From assembly GCA_030062745.1 (NCBI GenBank), contig CP099844.1, forward strand, positions 9,601,128 through 9,665,127: a stretch of 64,000 nt of DNA, written 5' to 3'. Made by a program: the position numbers and the translations under genes. This document shows positions 12,730 to 25,319 of this stretch, one piece after another. Under the pieces are notes generated by a model. That model was not told where the DNA came from and ran no database searches. It saw only the letters and a program-made list of their open reading frames with translations. Numbering within the stretch: position 1 is the stretch's first letter; each line of letters opens with the position of its first letter. The stretch comes from Capitulum mitella (taxonomy: Eukaryota > Arthropoda > Thecostraca > Pollicipedomorpha > Pollicipedidae).

Positions 12730-14300
12730 GTCCGTCTTTCCGTCTGTCTGCCGCCGATTTGTCGGACATCGCCTGCCGCCCGGTCACGATTACACTGCCC
12801 GCTGTCATCTAATAATGTCCTCCTTCGTCCGTCCTTCGTCTGCCTGAGTTTCCATGCCCCGCCGCATTCTCCGTCCGCCTGCCACTCTTCTGTCCGTTTG
12901 TCTGCGGTCATTATGCTCTCATGTCCGCTGCCGCTCCGTCTATAGTCTGCCCGGCGTCCCGTGGACGCTGTTTCGCTCGTCTGCCGCCGTTCTGCCCGCC
13001 AGTCTGCCGCCGCCGACTGGCGCCGGTGCGCCGGCCCGCCCGGCTCATATGGCTTCGCTGGCCATGTGGGAGCAGGGGTGGCGGAGTCGGCGAGGTCGCC
13101 GCACTGTTTATGACCCCTCTGCAGGGACGGGCAGGGGTCACCGGGCGGGGAGGACGGGCCGTGCGGTGACAGACACAGCCGGCCACCCGCTGCGCAGTAC
13201 CTGTCTGGCTGTCGGCCGGCCGGCAGTCACCCTGCTGGACGCTGTTCTTCTGACGGCCCTCCAGAGGAACCGTGGGACGGGGGGAGGCGGGTGTGCACGG
13301 AACTATGTTTTAAATAGTTATGGCCAAAATACCCGAAATCAGCCTGTCTTTTGGGGTCCTCTTTTGACGGAAATGGTAAATATTTTGTTCCCAAAACATT
13401 TTCATATTTACAGGTCGATTTTTAAAAAATAGCCCAACACAATGGCCGAGCTTTGAAGAGAAATCAGCATTAGGTTACACGGATGGAGGTTTGCCCCTCC
13501 CCCCGAGCATAGCATCTGAATCCGCCCCTGCGACGGCCGGACGCTCCGGGTTAACTGGGCCAGCTGTGAGCGCGTTCGGCGGCCGCCCGGCGCCGCCGGC
13601 CTCGTGCCGGGCCTCGTCGCCGCCGGCAGATTTCCCTGAAGAAATCAGAGTCGGCGTCGAGCCCGAATCGCCGGCGACGGCGGTGACAGGGCCGACGGAC
13701 GACTGTCTCCGGGACACTAGGAGGTGCAGGTGCTGGTTTACGACGTCACCTGAATCTCCGACGTCAGGCGTGCCCGATTTCACTGGCCTGGTGCACAGAG
13801 CAACGGCTACGCAGCGTTTTATGCCCAGGCGCGGCAGCTGCACCCGGTATTTAGTCGGAAAATTACCGCTTCTCCGACATACCAAAGTCACTCTTTCATC
13901 TTTTCTTTTTGCTTTGCGTGGATGTCTATGTCAGAATCACGAGAAACAGGAATGCTGCACCGGAGACAAAATTGTCGGGTCGGTTTCATGGACGCGACCG
14001 AACCACACTCCCAACACCTTCCACACTCAGGCTCTTCACAACCGTCTGCCAGGGAGGGCGGCGCCATTTTGCGCGCGGCGACGGCGGCTCGTGCGATGAC
14101 GTGTCTGGAAGGCGGGGCGCCGGCCGCCGTCGCTCCCCAAATCCCCCGAATGCCGGGGAAGCTATTCATGGAATGTGTTGGACGGGAGGCTGGCCGGCCC
14201 GACCTTGCCATCAGAAGTGCGCCAGGAAGCAGTGTTGCCGAATCGAGCCGCTGGGGGTGCGGCGTTAGGTCACGTTACGTTCCCAGCCCGCTGACGAGCT
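12730..14300. other. Intergenic with three CpG-rich patches
   Basis: GC-rich, CpG-rich patches lie at about 12,930-13,290, 13,500-13,690 and 14,040-14,290. They produce overlapping open frames on both strands (for example 12,854-13,432 and 13,491-14,099) with no recognisable protein content. No splice-consistent exon chain was found. Confidence 0.45.
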
Positions 14301-15300
14301 CGTAATGGTTAGGGCCATGGGTGTTGCCACGGTTCAGAAATTGTGGGTGGGGGACAAACTGGATGCAGTCCGCCAAGAACAGGTAGGGAAGGGGTAAAAA
14401 TAGCCTCCCCGAGCGTTGCATAACGAACTACGGTCCCCTATTAGTAGATTTCAAAGTTCAAGAGATTGTGTTGTCAATGGGCAATGCCCATGTGATACCT
14501 TAAAACTTAGGGGGACATATCACCACTTCTGGGCAGCTGCGAGTGTCACGTCCCCCGCAGCTCCCGCAGAGGTTACACCCAAAACTAAAGCGATGTTTTG
14601 ATACTGCGCCTTTGAGGGTTTTGTCTTTTATTGCGGCGAACGGGACGCGTTGAAAAAAAAACGGATATGATTATCCTTTCAAAGCTTCGCGTTTATAGTT
14701 TCAGTACGCCATTCACTGCAAAACACCCCTAAATCCCACGAAAACAAGGCTAGATGCTGTAGAAAAGTGAGATAACGAAAAGTCCGGATGCCATTTTTTC
14801 TACCCAGCACCTATATATAAGCAGATGACCAAGAGCGCTCCCACCCCAATCTACCACAACACAAAGAACCTAACATTAACTTTCAGAGCAAGAATCTACG
14901 AGACAGAGAAGATATCAAGTCTTGGCACTCCCTGCCAGGAAAATAAAATGCAAATAAAATGCGCGACTATGGTGCATAAAATTACCAGCTCTAGTCTGTA
15001 TTTAAGAACAACAAGGAAAGGAGTTTCGGTGAGGAAGCTTATAATTAAACGGTTGGTGTTAGCTGAACGTACGGTAAAGGGCTGAGCTGTGGCACTGCTA
15101 GATCAAATTTCATTAGAGGCCGACCATTGAGGAAGATCTACCAAGACTCAGTTGGATGTTTCTGGTGGGCTACCTCATGCAGATCTAATAAAATGGTGAC
15201 TTATGTGTGCATGTATACATATATAATATATTCATGTGTGTATCGCGTGACATTCTCTTTTCCAGTGCATGGTTGGTTGTACTCGATGTGACATTCTCAT
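14300..15300. other. Intergenic, nothing recognised
   Basis: AT-leaning DNA without a supported gene. A TATA-like word CTATATATAAGC at about 14,810 was noted, but nothing downstream supports a promoter. Confidence 0.5.
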
Positions 15301-15309
15301 TCTGACGGT

Positions 15310-15336
15310 GGATAATGGCCGACACGACAAATACTA

Positions 15337-15385
<49 letters not shown>

Positions 15386-15413
15386 TTAGTATCTGTTGTT
15401 TCGGCCATCATCC
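15310..15413. repeat. AT-centred hairpin
   Basis: Arms of about 35 bp flank an (AT)n tract. The left arm includes GGATAATGGCCGACACGAC and TACTAAGATAT. The right arm read in reverse has GGATGATGGCCGAAACAAC and TACTAAGACAT. Positions 15,425-15,540 continue with further AT-rich tracts. Confidence 0.65.
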
Positions 15414-15499
15414 ATTACTAAGACATATATATGTATAAGTAGATATATATAAGTAGATACTTATATAGATGTATACATCTATTACTACTACATATCCAT

Positions 15500-15540
<41 letters not shown>

Positions 15541-15544
15541 TACC

Positions 15545-16775
15545 GGACGATCTCTGAAAGCCACTCCTTTCTGTATGAGGGTCCATGACCTCTTAATTGA
15601 GAACGGTGTGCGACTGAGGTCCGTGGCATGTTCTAATCAGCTAGACATACCTCCTTGGGAACTCGTGTCCCCTGCGGTCGACGTAGCTTTGGCTGAGAAC
15701 CGGAAGCGCGACGTGGCCCCGGAGGAGTTACGGCGCAGAGCACCGGAGCACATGGCATCCTACGATGGCCACATCACTGCTTTCACCAATGGATCGAGGA
15801 CGGAGGCTTGTATGGTATGGGCTGTGCTTTCGTGAGTGGCCCTGACACTCGGTCATTTACTTTGCCACCCCATACATCGGTTTATACGTTGGAACTTGTG
15901 GCTATTAGCAAGGCGCTCTGTTTTATTGAGGCTAGCGACGATGGTTTTTACGTACTTTTTACAGACTCGCTTTTAGCGCTGAAGTGTTTTTATCCGCGTC
16001 ATCCCCTTATACATGATATTTTAACACGACTGACAGCGTTAGACGGACTTGGAAAGAGAGTGACGTTGTGCTGGATCCCAAGCCACGTGAGGATATCTGG
16101 CAACGAACGAGCCGATGCAGCCGCGAAGCGTGCGTCACGCATGTGTGTCACGCGACGAATGTCATTGCCTGCCTGTGTTTTCGTCGTATATGTATGACTC
16201 ATGACAGCGTGAGTGGGATGCGCTTGGTCCGAATAAGTTTAAAACTATCAAACCCCGCCTAGGAACTTGGGCCTCAAGTTCACGCGAAAACCGGCGAGAG
16301 GAGGTTATTCTCTGCCGTTTGCGCCTGGGACACACACACGTAACGCATCACCATCTCTTGAAGGGCGAAGAGAGAGGGATGTGCCCCCGCTGCAGTGAGC
16401 CCCTCACTGTGCACCATGTGCTGATCACATGCAATGGTTTGATTTCAGAGCGTTTGCGGCACTTTGGGCACAGTGCGACACCTTGCACTTTGCTGGATTT
16501 GCTGGGCGATGAGTCTCGTTTTATAGAGACGGGACAGTTGTTCCAGTTTTTATCGGATGTCGGTTTTTCTGCGGTGTTCGCACCCTACTAGTCACTTGTG
16601 TTTTGTTTTGTGTATGCTCTTGTAGGCAATCTTTTTGTCTTGATATAATTGCGCTATATTACGCCGTCGGACTATCTTAATCGTCGTGACTCTGGCTAAT
16701 GGGGCTACTTAAACAAGTTATGGGCGCCAAATGACCCTGTAGTAGTTGTGGCCCTAAGCCCCAATAAACAACCAA
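15545..16775 (+). mobile_element. 5'-truncated LINE, Jockey/I-like: RNase H and C-terminal zinc motif
   Basis: The translated frames give an RNase H domain at about 15,740-16,130: FTNGS, then TLELVAISKAL, then LFTDSLLALKCF and WIPSHVRISGNERAD. This is followed by the conserved non-LTR tail (16,260-16,591) with LRLGHTHVTHHHLLKGE and the zinc-type motif CPRC...HHVLITC. The stop is TAG at 16,589-16,591, and the 3' end near 16,775 has AATAAACAACCAAC. At least two frame changes break the coding sequence, near 15,808 and between about 16,140 and 16,260. The first catalytic aspartate (normally TDGS) is Asn. The reverse transcriptase is absent, as expected for 5' truncation. Dead copy. Confidence 0.82.
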
Positions 16776-17369
16776 CAATATATATATTAATACATATATA
16801 ATTTTGCTGTCGAGTTATATCCGGGTTTTGGTACTTAATCAATATAGTCTCAGAAGTCATCGGTCTTCTGGTATCTGTACAATGTTTCACGACAGAAGTG
16901 TTTGGTCCACAAGCTCCTGTCGCCAAAGCTCGATAGGATTGTTGTTACACCAGTATAAATATCATTGTTGCGAAGCCTGCAGTCCTATCCGAAACGTTAA
17001 GTACTAATATTTGACTATAGCAGGGGTGTCGCTTTGTATTCTTTTGATGGTGTGCATGGGTTCACAATGTTTCAGCCTCCCGCTCCCCCCAATGCTGATT
17101 TCAGTTCCCTCAATGTTGAAGTGGGGCCCACGATGCTATGCTGGAATCCATTATTGAAATGGTATTGCATGAATCCGGGCGGCGGGGGGGAGGGGGTGGA
17201 CAGGGGCACAACCAGGGGGTCCTAGGGTTTCCAGGACCCCTCCGAAATGTTTGAAGGGACCACCCTCGCCGAGGTGAGGAAACCACTCTTATAAAAACCG
17301 AAGCTATCGCCAAAATGCTTAAAGGACGGTAGACAGTGAAAGAACAAAATGAAATACGTAGATCCAAGC

Positions 17370-17990
<621 letters not shown>

Positions 17991-18284
17991 TTTGCCCTGG
18001 GCTACGTGACACGAATGGTTACGAAGCCGTTCAAATAATATTCTTTGTTTGGTCTGACGGGCTCTCCGCCCGTGAGGACTTCACGCTTCTGCATGAATTT
18101 CGTGCCGGATAGTGGCGAGCAGGACAGACCGGCCTGGTGCACCTTTGGTAATGTATGTGCCTCCGCCTATCCCTCGCCTCTCTCAGAAAAATCCTTGGTG
18201 CACCTCTGAGGGGCATATTTTAGGGAATCTTTGCTAATATTTTAGGTTTTGGGTGCTCCAGCTGAACTGCTGGAGCCCATTCCA

Positions 18285-18625
18285 ACTTTGTTGGTTCTGG
18301 GGTAAGCACAAGGAGTCCTAGGACCCCCTCCCGAAATTTCATACGCAGGAAGGGCCTCCCCTGGCATTTGCCTAGACGGACCGCCCTGGTAGGGAAAGGC
18401 AAACCCACTCCTCCGCAAAGGGTTCCAGACCCCAGGCAAAGACCTCGCGCAGCGCAGGCCAAAAGCCATACACATGGGATTTTCGTGAGTTTTAGTTCTG
18501 TCAGGCACCCTTGTTCTGAATGACACCAAAAATAACAACCAAGTATCCCCTAGTGTTCAAGTCATGAGGCTTTTGTAGCATTCAAGGGACCCCCTCAGTG
18601 TTGGACCCCCTCAATCTCCAGGATC
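18285..18625 (+). repeat. RF2 interspersed repeat, longest copy
   Basis: Its left part, around GGCAAACCCACTCCTCCGCA, matches 19,290-19,320. Its right part, around GACCCCCTCAGTGTTGGACC, matches 20,500-20,520. The three copies therefore overlap as fragments of one family. G- and C-rich ends and GGCTGCGCCACTG-type neighbours suggest a non-autonomous DNA element. Confidence 0.5.
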
Positions 18626-19189
18626 CAGTGGCGGCGAAGCGCGGGGCATCGGGGGCAAAGTGCCCCATTCAAAGATATGGGGGGACAAAAAATATTTTTG
18701 CTCCCGTAAAAATGGCCACGTGCCACGTAGAAGTTTTTGGCGGCCGCGCCTAGAAATAGGAACTGGTTACGGTGTTACTCGGTTTCAAAGTTTCATTGCT
18801 TCTACCGCTGCGCCACTACGTTCATAGGTCACTTTTGTTCACATTTTCAAAAATAATTGGTCATGTTTCTTAGCGGTTGATTCAAATGAAGGCGTGCAGA
18901 AAGTTATCATGTCGCGTTTAGCGTCTTCTTGCCGATCGCGAACCAATCCAGCTCATTTCGTTTACAGCTAAAAATGAAATTGTTCGATAGTGCTGGGTTT
19001 AAGGCGCCCTCCAATGTCGGGATTTCAAAATCCTCATAAGAAACTGTGGACAGTGATGGACAGATACATATCAAGTAAGGCAGAGACGGAAAGACAGGCC
19101 CTGGACCAGAACAGAGTCAGAACAAAAAGGTTTTGTTAGTGACCTTGAGTACTCGTATGCCTCTCTGTGCGCAAGTACTTGAACCAGCA

Positions 19190-19400
19190 GCGTAGACAGG
19201 GAGGGCCTCAAGGGTCCCAAGATCCCCTGATTTTTTGCGACACACGAAGGGGCCCTCTGGTATTTGCTTAAAGGGGCTCTCCTGTCTTGGAAGGGCAAAC
19301 CCACTCCTCCACAAAGTGCCCCCAGTCCCCAGACAAAGGCCACTGGCAGGTAACGGTGTGCCCCCTGACCGGGAAAGGTAATGGATCTGCCGGTATGTAT
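19190..19400 (+). repeat. RF2 interspersed repeat, left-part copy
   Basis: It shares GGCAAACCCACTCCTCCACA, CCCCAGACAAAGGCC and the GTATTTGCTTA-type stretch with 18,340-18,450. It is diverged and non-coding. Confidence 0.45.
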
Positions 19401-20389
19401 GTATCTACCAAAAGTCAAATGCGAAGACCGGAAAGGATACTGCTCTGCAAAGGAGCCTCCAGTCCGGAAAGACTCTCTTGCCATGGGATGGTGTCGGCGT
19501 GTCGGGAAGGGGCCCTGGGACGTAACCTAAGCCTAGGGCCCCAGGCGTTATCATCCCAGCTTCAGAAATTCTCATTTCTCATCCAACCAAATTATCAATG
19601 AATAACACTCAAAATACGTCAAAAGATATTTTGAACATTGATATAGATAGCTGTAGATATGGATGCGCGCAAGGAGAATACTCGACGAAAGGAGGGCACT
19701 TATGTCTGACTGCAGTCGCACCCACACAAGTCCTCGAAATCTGAACAGGGTAACATAACGTCTGCCGCACTCCCCAGGTACTTGCCGTGGAACGATACAG
19801 CGGCGCTATGAATGTCATCGTAATGGCGGTACGATGCACGTCGCCGTGCTCTGGAACTCGGCTACTTATCACCTCGGCGCGAGGAGTCAGCAGCTCTGCC
19901 GACATTTCGCACCACAAAGCGGACATGGGAGTGGGTACGTCACGAAGTTGGAATATGTTTAAAAAGGCAATATCTTCAAGATGTTATTATATTTTTTTCA
20001 ATGTGAAAACCGAATCAGACCGGTGTACCGTCGAAATGTGGTAAACCAAGTATTAGGGAATTTTGCCATGCTATTTATTTATTTTATTTATGTTATTTAT
20101 GTTATTATGCGCAGTAACATTGGCATAATTATTCACATTTGGTAATCTATGACAGTTGTGTTGTACTCCTGAAGCTGCCTACCTTTGGGTTAGGCCCAGG
20201 GACAGGGTGTGTGGTCCTGGGCAAATCCCTGGACAATATAATCAAATTTGGCCGTAGCGCTGTAAAACACAAGTAACTTTAATATCGCTGAGCATATAAT
20301 TCATCTCTGCAATTTTCAGAGTCTTTGAGATTCACCGGTGGATAAAACAGAGGCGGTTCGAAACCTCGCACCTGACGGGCCAGACGTCA

Positions 20390-20575
20390 TACACATGGAA
20401 TCATGTTTTAGCGCTGCCGGGCACAATCATTCGTAATGACACTGAAATAGAGGTACCATTACCCCAAGTGTTCTGTCCATGGAGACATCCGTAGTTCTCA
20501 AGGGGCGCCCTCAGTGTTGAGTCCCTTCATTCTCTGGACCACCTCCCCCCCCCAAAAAAAAACGGGCTGCGCCAC
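20390..20575 (+). repeat. RF2 interspersed repeat, right-part copy
   Basis: CACATGGAATCATG, AATGACACTGAAAT and CCCTCAGTGTTGAGTCCC align with 18,470-18,605. It ends in a C-run, then an A-run and GGGCTGCGCCACTG, which looks like a transposon terminus. Confidence 0.5.
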
Positions 20576-20599
20576 TGACCTGAACCGTCTTGACTGATG

Positions 20600-21180
20600 T
20601 TCAAGATACATTTTTGAAATCTTGTTTTTTGAAAGTATTTGCGCTGTGTTCTACATGCGTGCGAGCCCGATAGCCATTTGAATCGTTCGATTGCACACTG
20701 CAGTCCCAGTCCTTCCAGCACGGTAAACCAGATGAAGCATTGGCTCAAATGATAAGATTTGGGGTAAAAAAAAACACGGTTACCATTATTATTTAAGCGG
20801 CAAGTTTCGCGCCCTCGGCGCACCAGACTCAACCACCTCCATCATGAGGGCGATATATTTTTGTGTTCGTCTAGTTTATGTGTGAAACATGTGGCAAATT
20901 AATAAAACCTTATTACAAAGTAAAAATGCTCTACCAAAGGATAGTGAGGAGTCCAATTATTCCTCGATCATATCACCGTAATTTGGTCACATTTATTTCT
21001 TTTTATGTCTGGTCTGGCTTTAAAACAAAGTGGCCAAAATCCGAAGAGAAATCAGAATTTATGGGTACTTAAGGTTCCGTCGAATGGGGTGGTTGGATCC
21101 TCGAACGGTTTCTCCCCATCCGACCCCGAAATAGCTTCCGCCGCCCCTGCTAGGATCCCCCGAAAAAATATCCTGGCTTT
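20600..21180. other. Intergenic, nothing recognised
   Basis: AT-rich DNA without repeat or coding signal that I can support. Confidence 0.5.
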
Positions 21181-21189
21181 GCCACTGGC

Positions 21190-22047
21190 AATGCGGGCGA
21201 TCCCCCAACAACTGATGCCTGAGAGGGGCCTCTCTCAGACTCCAGAGGGGTTCTGTATGAGCTTCAAGGGGCTTCTGTGAAAACCTGACGGCTTCTCGAT
21301 GCAGTCAGGGCGTCCCCAGGAGGGTTAGATGGGACCTGAGACGGATAGAAGATTTCCTGGGCTTACACTCACAAAGAGTCCCTGAGAACGCAACAGGGCC
21401 CCAAGCCGGCAGAGCGCCCCTGACGCCAACAAAAGGGTCCTAGGGCCCCTTAGACGGCAAAGATAATGACTGAGTCCTTAGGACAGTATTATCGCCCCTG
21501 GAATGTCTTAGGGGCCAAATGGGTTTCACGGGCATGCGTGAAAAGCTGAAAGTTCCTGATGCAGCCAGAGAGTCTTCGGGAGGGTTAATGAGACCCTGAC
21601 ATGGTAAGATAGCTGCTAAGATGGATAGACTGGCCCCTGAAACTCCTCAATGGCCCCTGAGACCGCAAGGGAGGCTCCAACACGGCAAAGGGTCCACCAG
21701 ATGGCAGAAGTGCATGGGGGACCCTTAAGATAGCGAGACCTTAGAAGGGTGCTTAAGACGGCAGAAGGAACCCCTGGCCAGTCAGAGGAGCCCCCTGAAC
21801 GGGGATTCATAGGTCACCATCTTAATCTCAAGAGAGGCCCCGAATGGGCCACAATGGTGTTTTTGAAAACCTGAAGAGCTTTTAATGCAGCCAAGGGGCC
21901 CCAGCAAGATCGGGTGCGTTCTGAGACCTGAGTCCCTAAGGTAAAAAACGTGATCCGAAAGCTTGCTCAACGTTCCAAGAAGCGTCTAAAAACGTAATAT
22001 TCTTTGGTCTTCAACACATGTCTTAATGAAAAGGTTTTGTCAAGTAC

Positions 22048-22084
<37 letters not shown>

Positions 22085-22430
22085 TATATGTCCCCCGCAA
22101 TTTTCCGAAAGTGCTGATTTGTCTCTCCTATTTTTTAAACTATCAAATAGGCATTTCATGTTGGTGACACAATTTCTTAAAATTTCAAATCTAACAAATG
22201 GGATGTCAACCGTAGTTTGTCATGCCAGGCGCGGATCCAAGGGGGGTCATGGGGGCGATCGCCCCCCCCCCCCCGGAGGCCTGAGAAGGGGCCCCTCCCA
22301 GACTCAGAGGAGGTCCCGAAGGGTTCCCGTATGGGCTTCACGGGGTCTCAGTGAAAACGTCTTGATGCACTCTGGGGGCCTCTGGGAGGGTTAGATGACC
22401 CCTGAGGCGCGTATGAGGGTCCCTGAAAAC
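21190..22430 (+). repeat. RF3: about four diverged copies of a roughly 320-bp unit
   Basis: The landmark GTGAAAACCTGACGGCTTCT followed by TGCAGTC and GGGAGGGTTAGATG recurs in degenerate form near 21,280, 21,540, 21,860 and 22,355. Between landmarks the sequence is a low-complexity mixture of CCCCTGAGA and GGCAAGGG words. An (AT)n run (22,049-22,081) interrupts the block before the last copy. Confidence 0.55.
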
Positions 22431-22439
22431 GAACATATT

Positions 22440-23355
22440 CGCTCTCCGTTACATCCGTTATACGTTCGTTAAACGAACATATCCGTGATGCCAAAAACAA
22501 AACAAAAGAAACACTCCATTCAGCGACCATTTCAATAACGCGCATGACACTGGAATTGTTCATGCAGACTCATTCAAAATATCGATGCTCCAGGTCTGTA
22601 AAAATGTCGCTGAATTAAAAAATTGCTGAATCTATTCAAATAAGAACCCTTGAACCTTCCCTGAAGACCATGACTTCCTCCTGGAACCTTTTAAAGTTTG
22701 TCCTATATGACAACGTTTAGCATTTATTTCTAATAGAGTTCTTTGAAGAGAGAACATTGTGTGGTACTTTTTCAGACGTGCGACGTTGTGATTTGAATTG
22801 AATGCTTGCTTCTGTGTGTACTGAGGAATGCCGCGGCCGAGACATATGTGCATTTTTCCCGACCATTTCTTTTATTATAAGCATAAGGTTATTTTTATTT
22901 CTATTTTCAACCACATACTTTGTTACAGATTGAGTGAACTGAGGAGCACAACAACGAATGGACTGCGATAAACCAGGGTTCACATTCTCTCACACGGATC
23001 TGCGGACTGCGTCGTGGCCGTAACCGTGCCTTCTTGACATGGCCTCCTAATCCTTGTATAGCAGTCATCAACCTGCCTAGTCATCTCGTCGCCGATTAAA
23101 GATTTTACTGGCTGTCGCACCACACAACGTTTTTACATCGTATATGTCGATGAAATCTGTTCAGAATGGCAATGGAACTGCGGCAATGCAAATGGACTGC
23201 GATGGGCGACTGTTTTGCATTCTTCCACGGCTTGATATAAACGCTGTGTCACATTGAAAAAATTGATAATTTTTTTTAATGTTTATTACACCTGCTTATT
23301 GTCCGTGTTAAGTGTTACCACGCATGAGCCATTTGCGTGCTACAGCAGTCCTCCC
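22440..23355. other. Intergenic, nothing recognised
   Basis: No coding frame or structured repeat was found. Composition is close to even. Confidence 0.5.
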
Positions 23356-23362
23356 CAGTCTA

Positions 23363-23642
23363 GGATCCTAAATCCATCACTGTCCGAGATATTGCTGTAT
23401 GTTTTTTTTCAAAATCCATGGTGAACTGCCATGGATTTCCCCATTGATAAAATCCGAAAAAAAAACATTTTCCCTTCTCGCGCCTGCTGTGTCGACGTTC
23501 GACCGGTATGAATTTACGCGGAGGATCGTAACAAATGCTGCACGTGTCGTGTGTGCAAATTTTGTCGTCATTGGTGCTAAAGGTATCTTGATTGGTGCTA
23601 CCGTCTGTGCTGTACGGCAAAAGATCCGGACACACACATACT
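23363..23642 (+). repeat. Direct repeat, copy 1 of a pair 849 bp apart
   Basis: Begins GGATCCTAAATCCATCACTG. Landmarks CTTCTCGCGCCTGCTG, ATGAATTTACG and AAGATCCGGACACACACA all recur in order in 24,212-24,484. Each copy carries open frames but no recognised protein. Confidence 0.7.
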
Positions 23643-24211
23643 CAGCTAATTTAATGTATTAGATGAGCACAAGCGCTTCCCGCTTGCTTTGCAGTGCAAA
23701 GATGCGATGCAATCTGCGCCGACGATGTCTTCTCTCATGGTAAAGCATTTCAATGCATCTCAAAAAGAATCTGTATGCGAGATTCAGAACTCTCAAAAGC
23801 CGAAGCCGCAACTCGTCCCTCCCATCCCATTCGTCATAGACCAACCATTAGAATTAGAACCAACCATAGACCATTCCACCAAAACCCGGTAGTTTTGGTT
23901 TCCAGTTTTGATCCAGTTTTGATCTGGATACCGCAAAGATACAAACAATTTAGGTGTCTTCAGCAAGCAACTTTTTTCGTCCGTGAAAACTGTTCAGATT
24001 TAATGCGAACAGAGGCCAGGAAAATGTTCGCTGGTCCAGCCCAATAAAATGTGTGGCCTAAGTGGCATGACACCGTTTCTAATTTGCATTCCGTTTGGCG
24101 CTGATGCATCACTTGGACTCCGTTTCGTCGTAAGCTTTACCAATGAATTTTTTTCTGATTGAATGGCTTTGCCAGGGTTATTGGCGTACATGAGCTATCA
24201 CCTACAATCGC

Positions 24212-24484
24212 GGATCCTAAATCTATCGCTGTCCGAGCTATTGCTTTACGTTTTTCAAGCCCTGGCGAAATGTCATTAGTTTGCCCAATGATAAAAGTCG
24301 GAAAACATGCCTCCCTTCTCGCGCGTGCTGCGACTGACACCGGCGTCGGGCCAGCATGAATTTGTGCTGTGGGTCGTCACAAAAGTTGGACTTGCGCGTG
24401 TAAATTTCACCACCATCGGTGCAGCCGCCTGTGCCGTGCGTCTGGCTCAAGATCCGGGCACACACACACATACGCTGCAGTATC
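24212..24484 (+). repeat. Direct repeat, copy 2
   Basis: Begins GGATCCTAAATCTATCGCTG, with CTTCTCGCGCGTGCTG, ATGAATTTGTG and AAGATCCGGGCACACACA in the same order as copy 1. It may be a diverged segmental tandem duplication or two insertions of one unclassified element. Confidence 0.7.
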
Positions 24485-24629
24485 TCCGTATAGTTAACGA
24501 CGGCATCTGCGACGACATCAGCGACAGCAACTGCGACGACACAGAACTTCACCAATACTGGATCAGATATGCTGAGAACTGCTGAAATGACACTTTTCAA
24601 GACGCTCTGCCCATTGGTATAGTTAACAT

Positions 24630-24665
24630 CTTTGTCACTGTCAAAGGTCAAGGTCATAGGTCAAT
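24630..24665 (+). promoter_or_regulatory. Cluster of AGGTCA-type half-sites
   Basis: CAAAGGTCAAGGTCATAGGTC contains three closely spaced AGGTCA half-sites, and TCAAGGTCA is the classic monomer site for FTZ-F1/ERR-type nuclear receptors. With no gene nearby, binding is only a possibility. Confidence 0.25.
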
Positions 24666-24699
24666 ATCAGGTCTTCGGTACCTTATCATTGTGAACAAT

Positions 24700-25310
24700 T
24701 CCCAAACATAAAAGGAGACTCAAATCATGTGCACCGGCGAGTAGTTTGTTGATTTTTAATGAAAGGCATGTCAAGCTGTTAGGCCAAGATCAAATTTTAC
24801 CTTTAAATCTTTCGTACCTTTTCATTTCCGTGAAAACCAGTAGATTACTCGCTTGTGCATGCCATTTAAGTTACAAGCGATGATTTTAAGTTATTTGCAC
24901 GGAAATGAGAGGGTACCAAAGATTCAATGGACGCGAGGCATGCCCCTTTATGCTATAGCAATAAGACTGAAGAAAACTGGCCCAAAAAAACTTCGGAAGT
25001 CTGGGCACAAGGAGTGAACGAAATCTGAGGAGATGTTTTGCTGGAAGAACAGCGTTTTTGGCTGCGAAAGCAACAATCAGCCTCTAGTCCCTTCCCCCAT
25101 TTACATCTCAAACATTCCTCGTAGATTCGCAGCCACCAGTGCAGCCGGAAGGGGGGACAGGGGCCCGCCCCCAACCCTTCTTTTTTAGCGGAACCCATCG
25201 CACATCGCCTTCCCAGCAGGCGGTTTTTGTGTGATTTCAGTTCTCACTGAAAAACTGATCGCTCTTCGCCCCGGCCCCCCTCCCCTTCAAGGAAATCCTG
25301 GCGGCGCCCT
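24700..25310. other. Intergenic with MITE-like debris
   Basis: No gene. G-run/C-run stretches around 25,140-25,300 resemble the ends of the small DNA elements seen elsewhere, but no complete element could be delimited. Confidence 0.4.
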
Positions 25311-25319
25311 TGATTGCAG

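Noticed and set aside
14805-15085. TATA-like CTATATATAAGC followed by an 86-codon frame
   Set aside because: There is no recognisable product, terminal repeats or other support for a promoter or an element.
20340-20375. tRNA-like T-arm word GGTTCGAAACC; a second, GTTCGAATCC, at about 51,721
   Set aside because: The flanking bases do not form the acceptor, D or anticodon stems needed for a tRNA.
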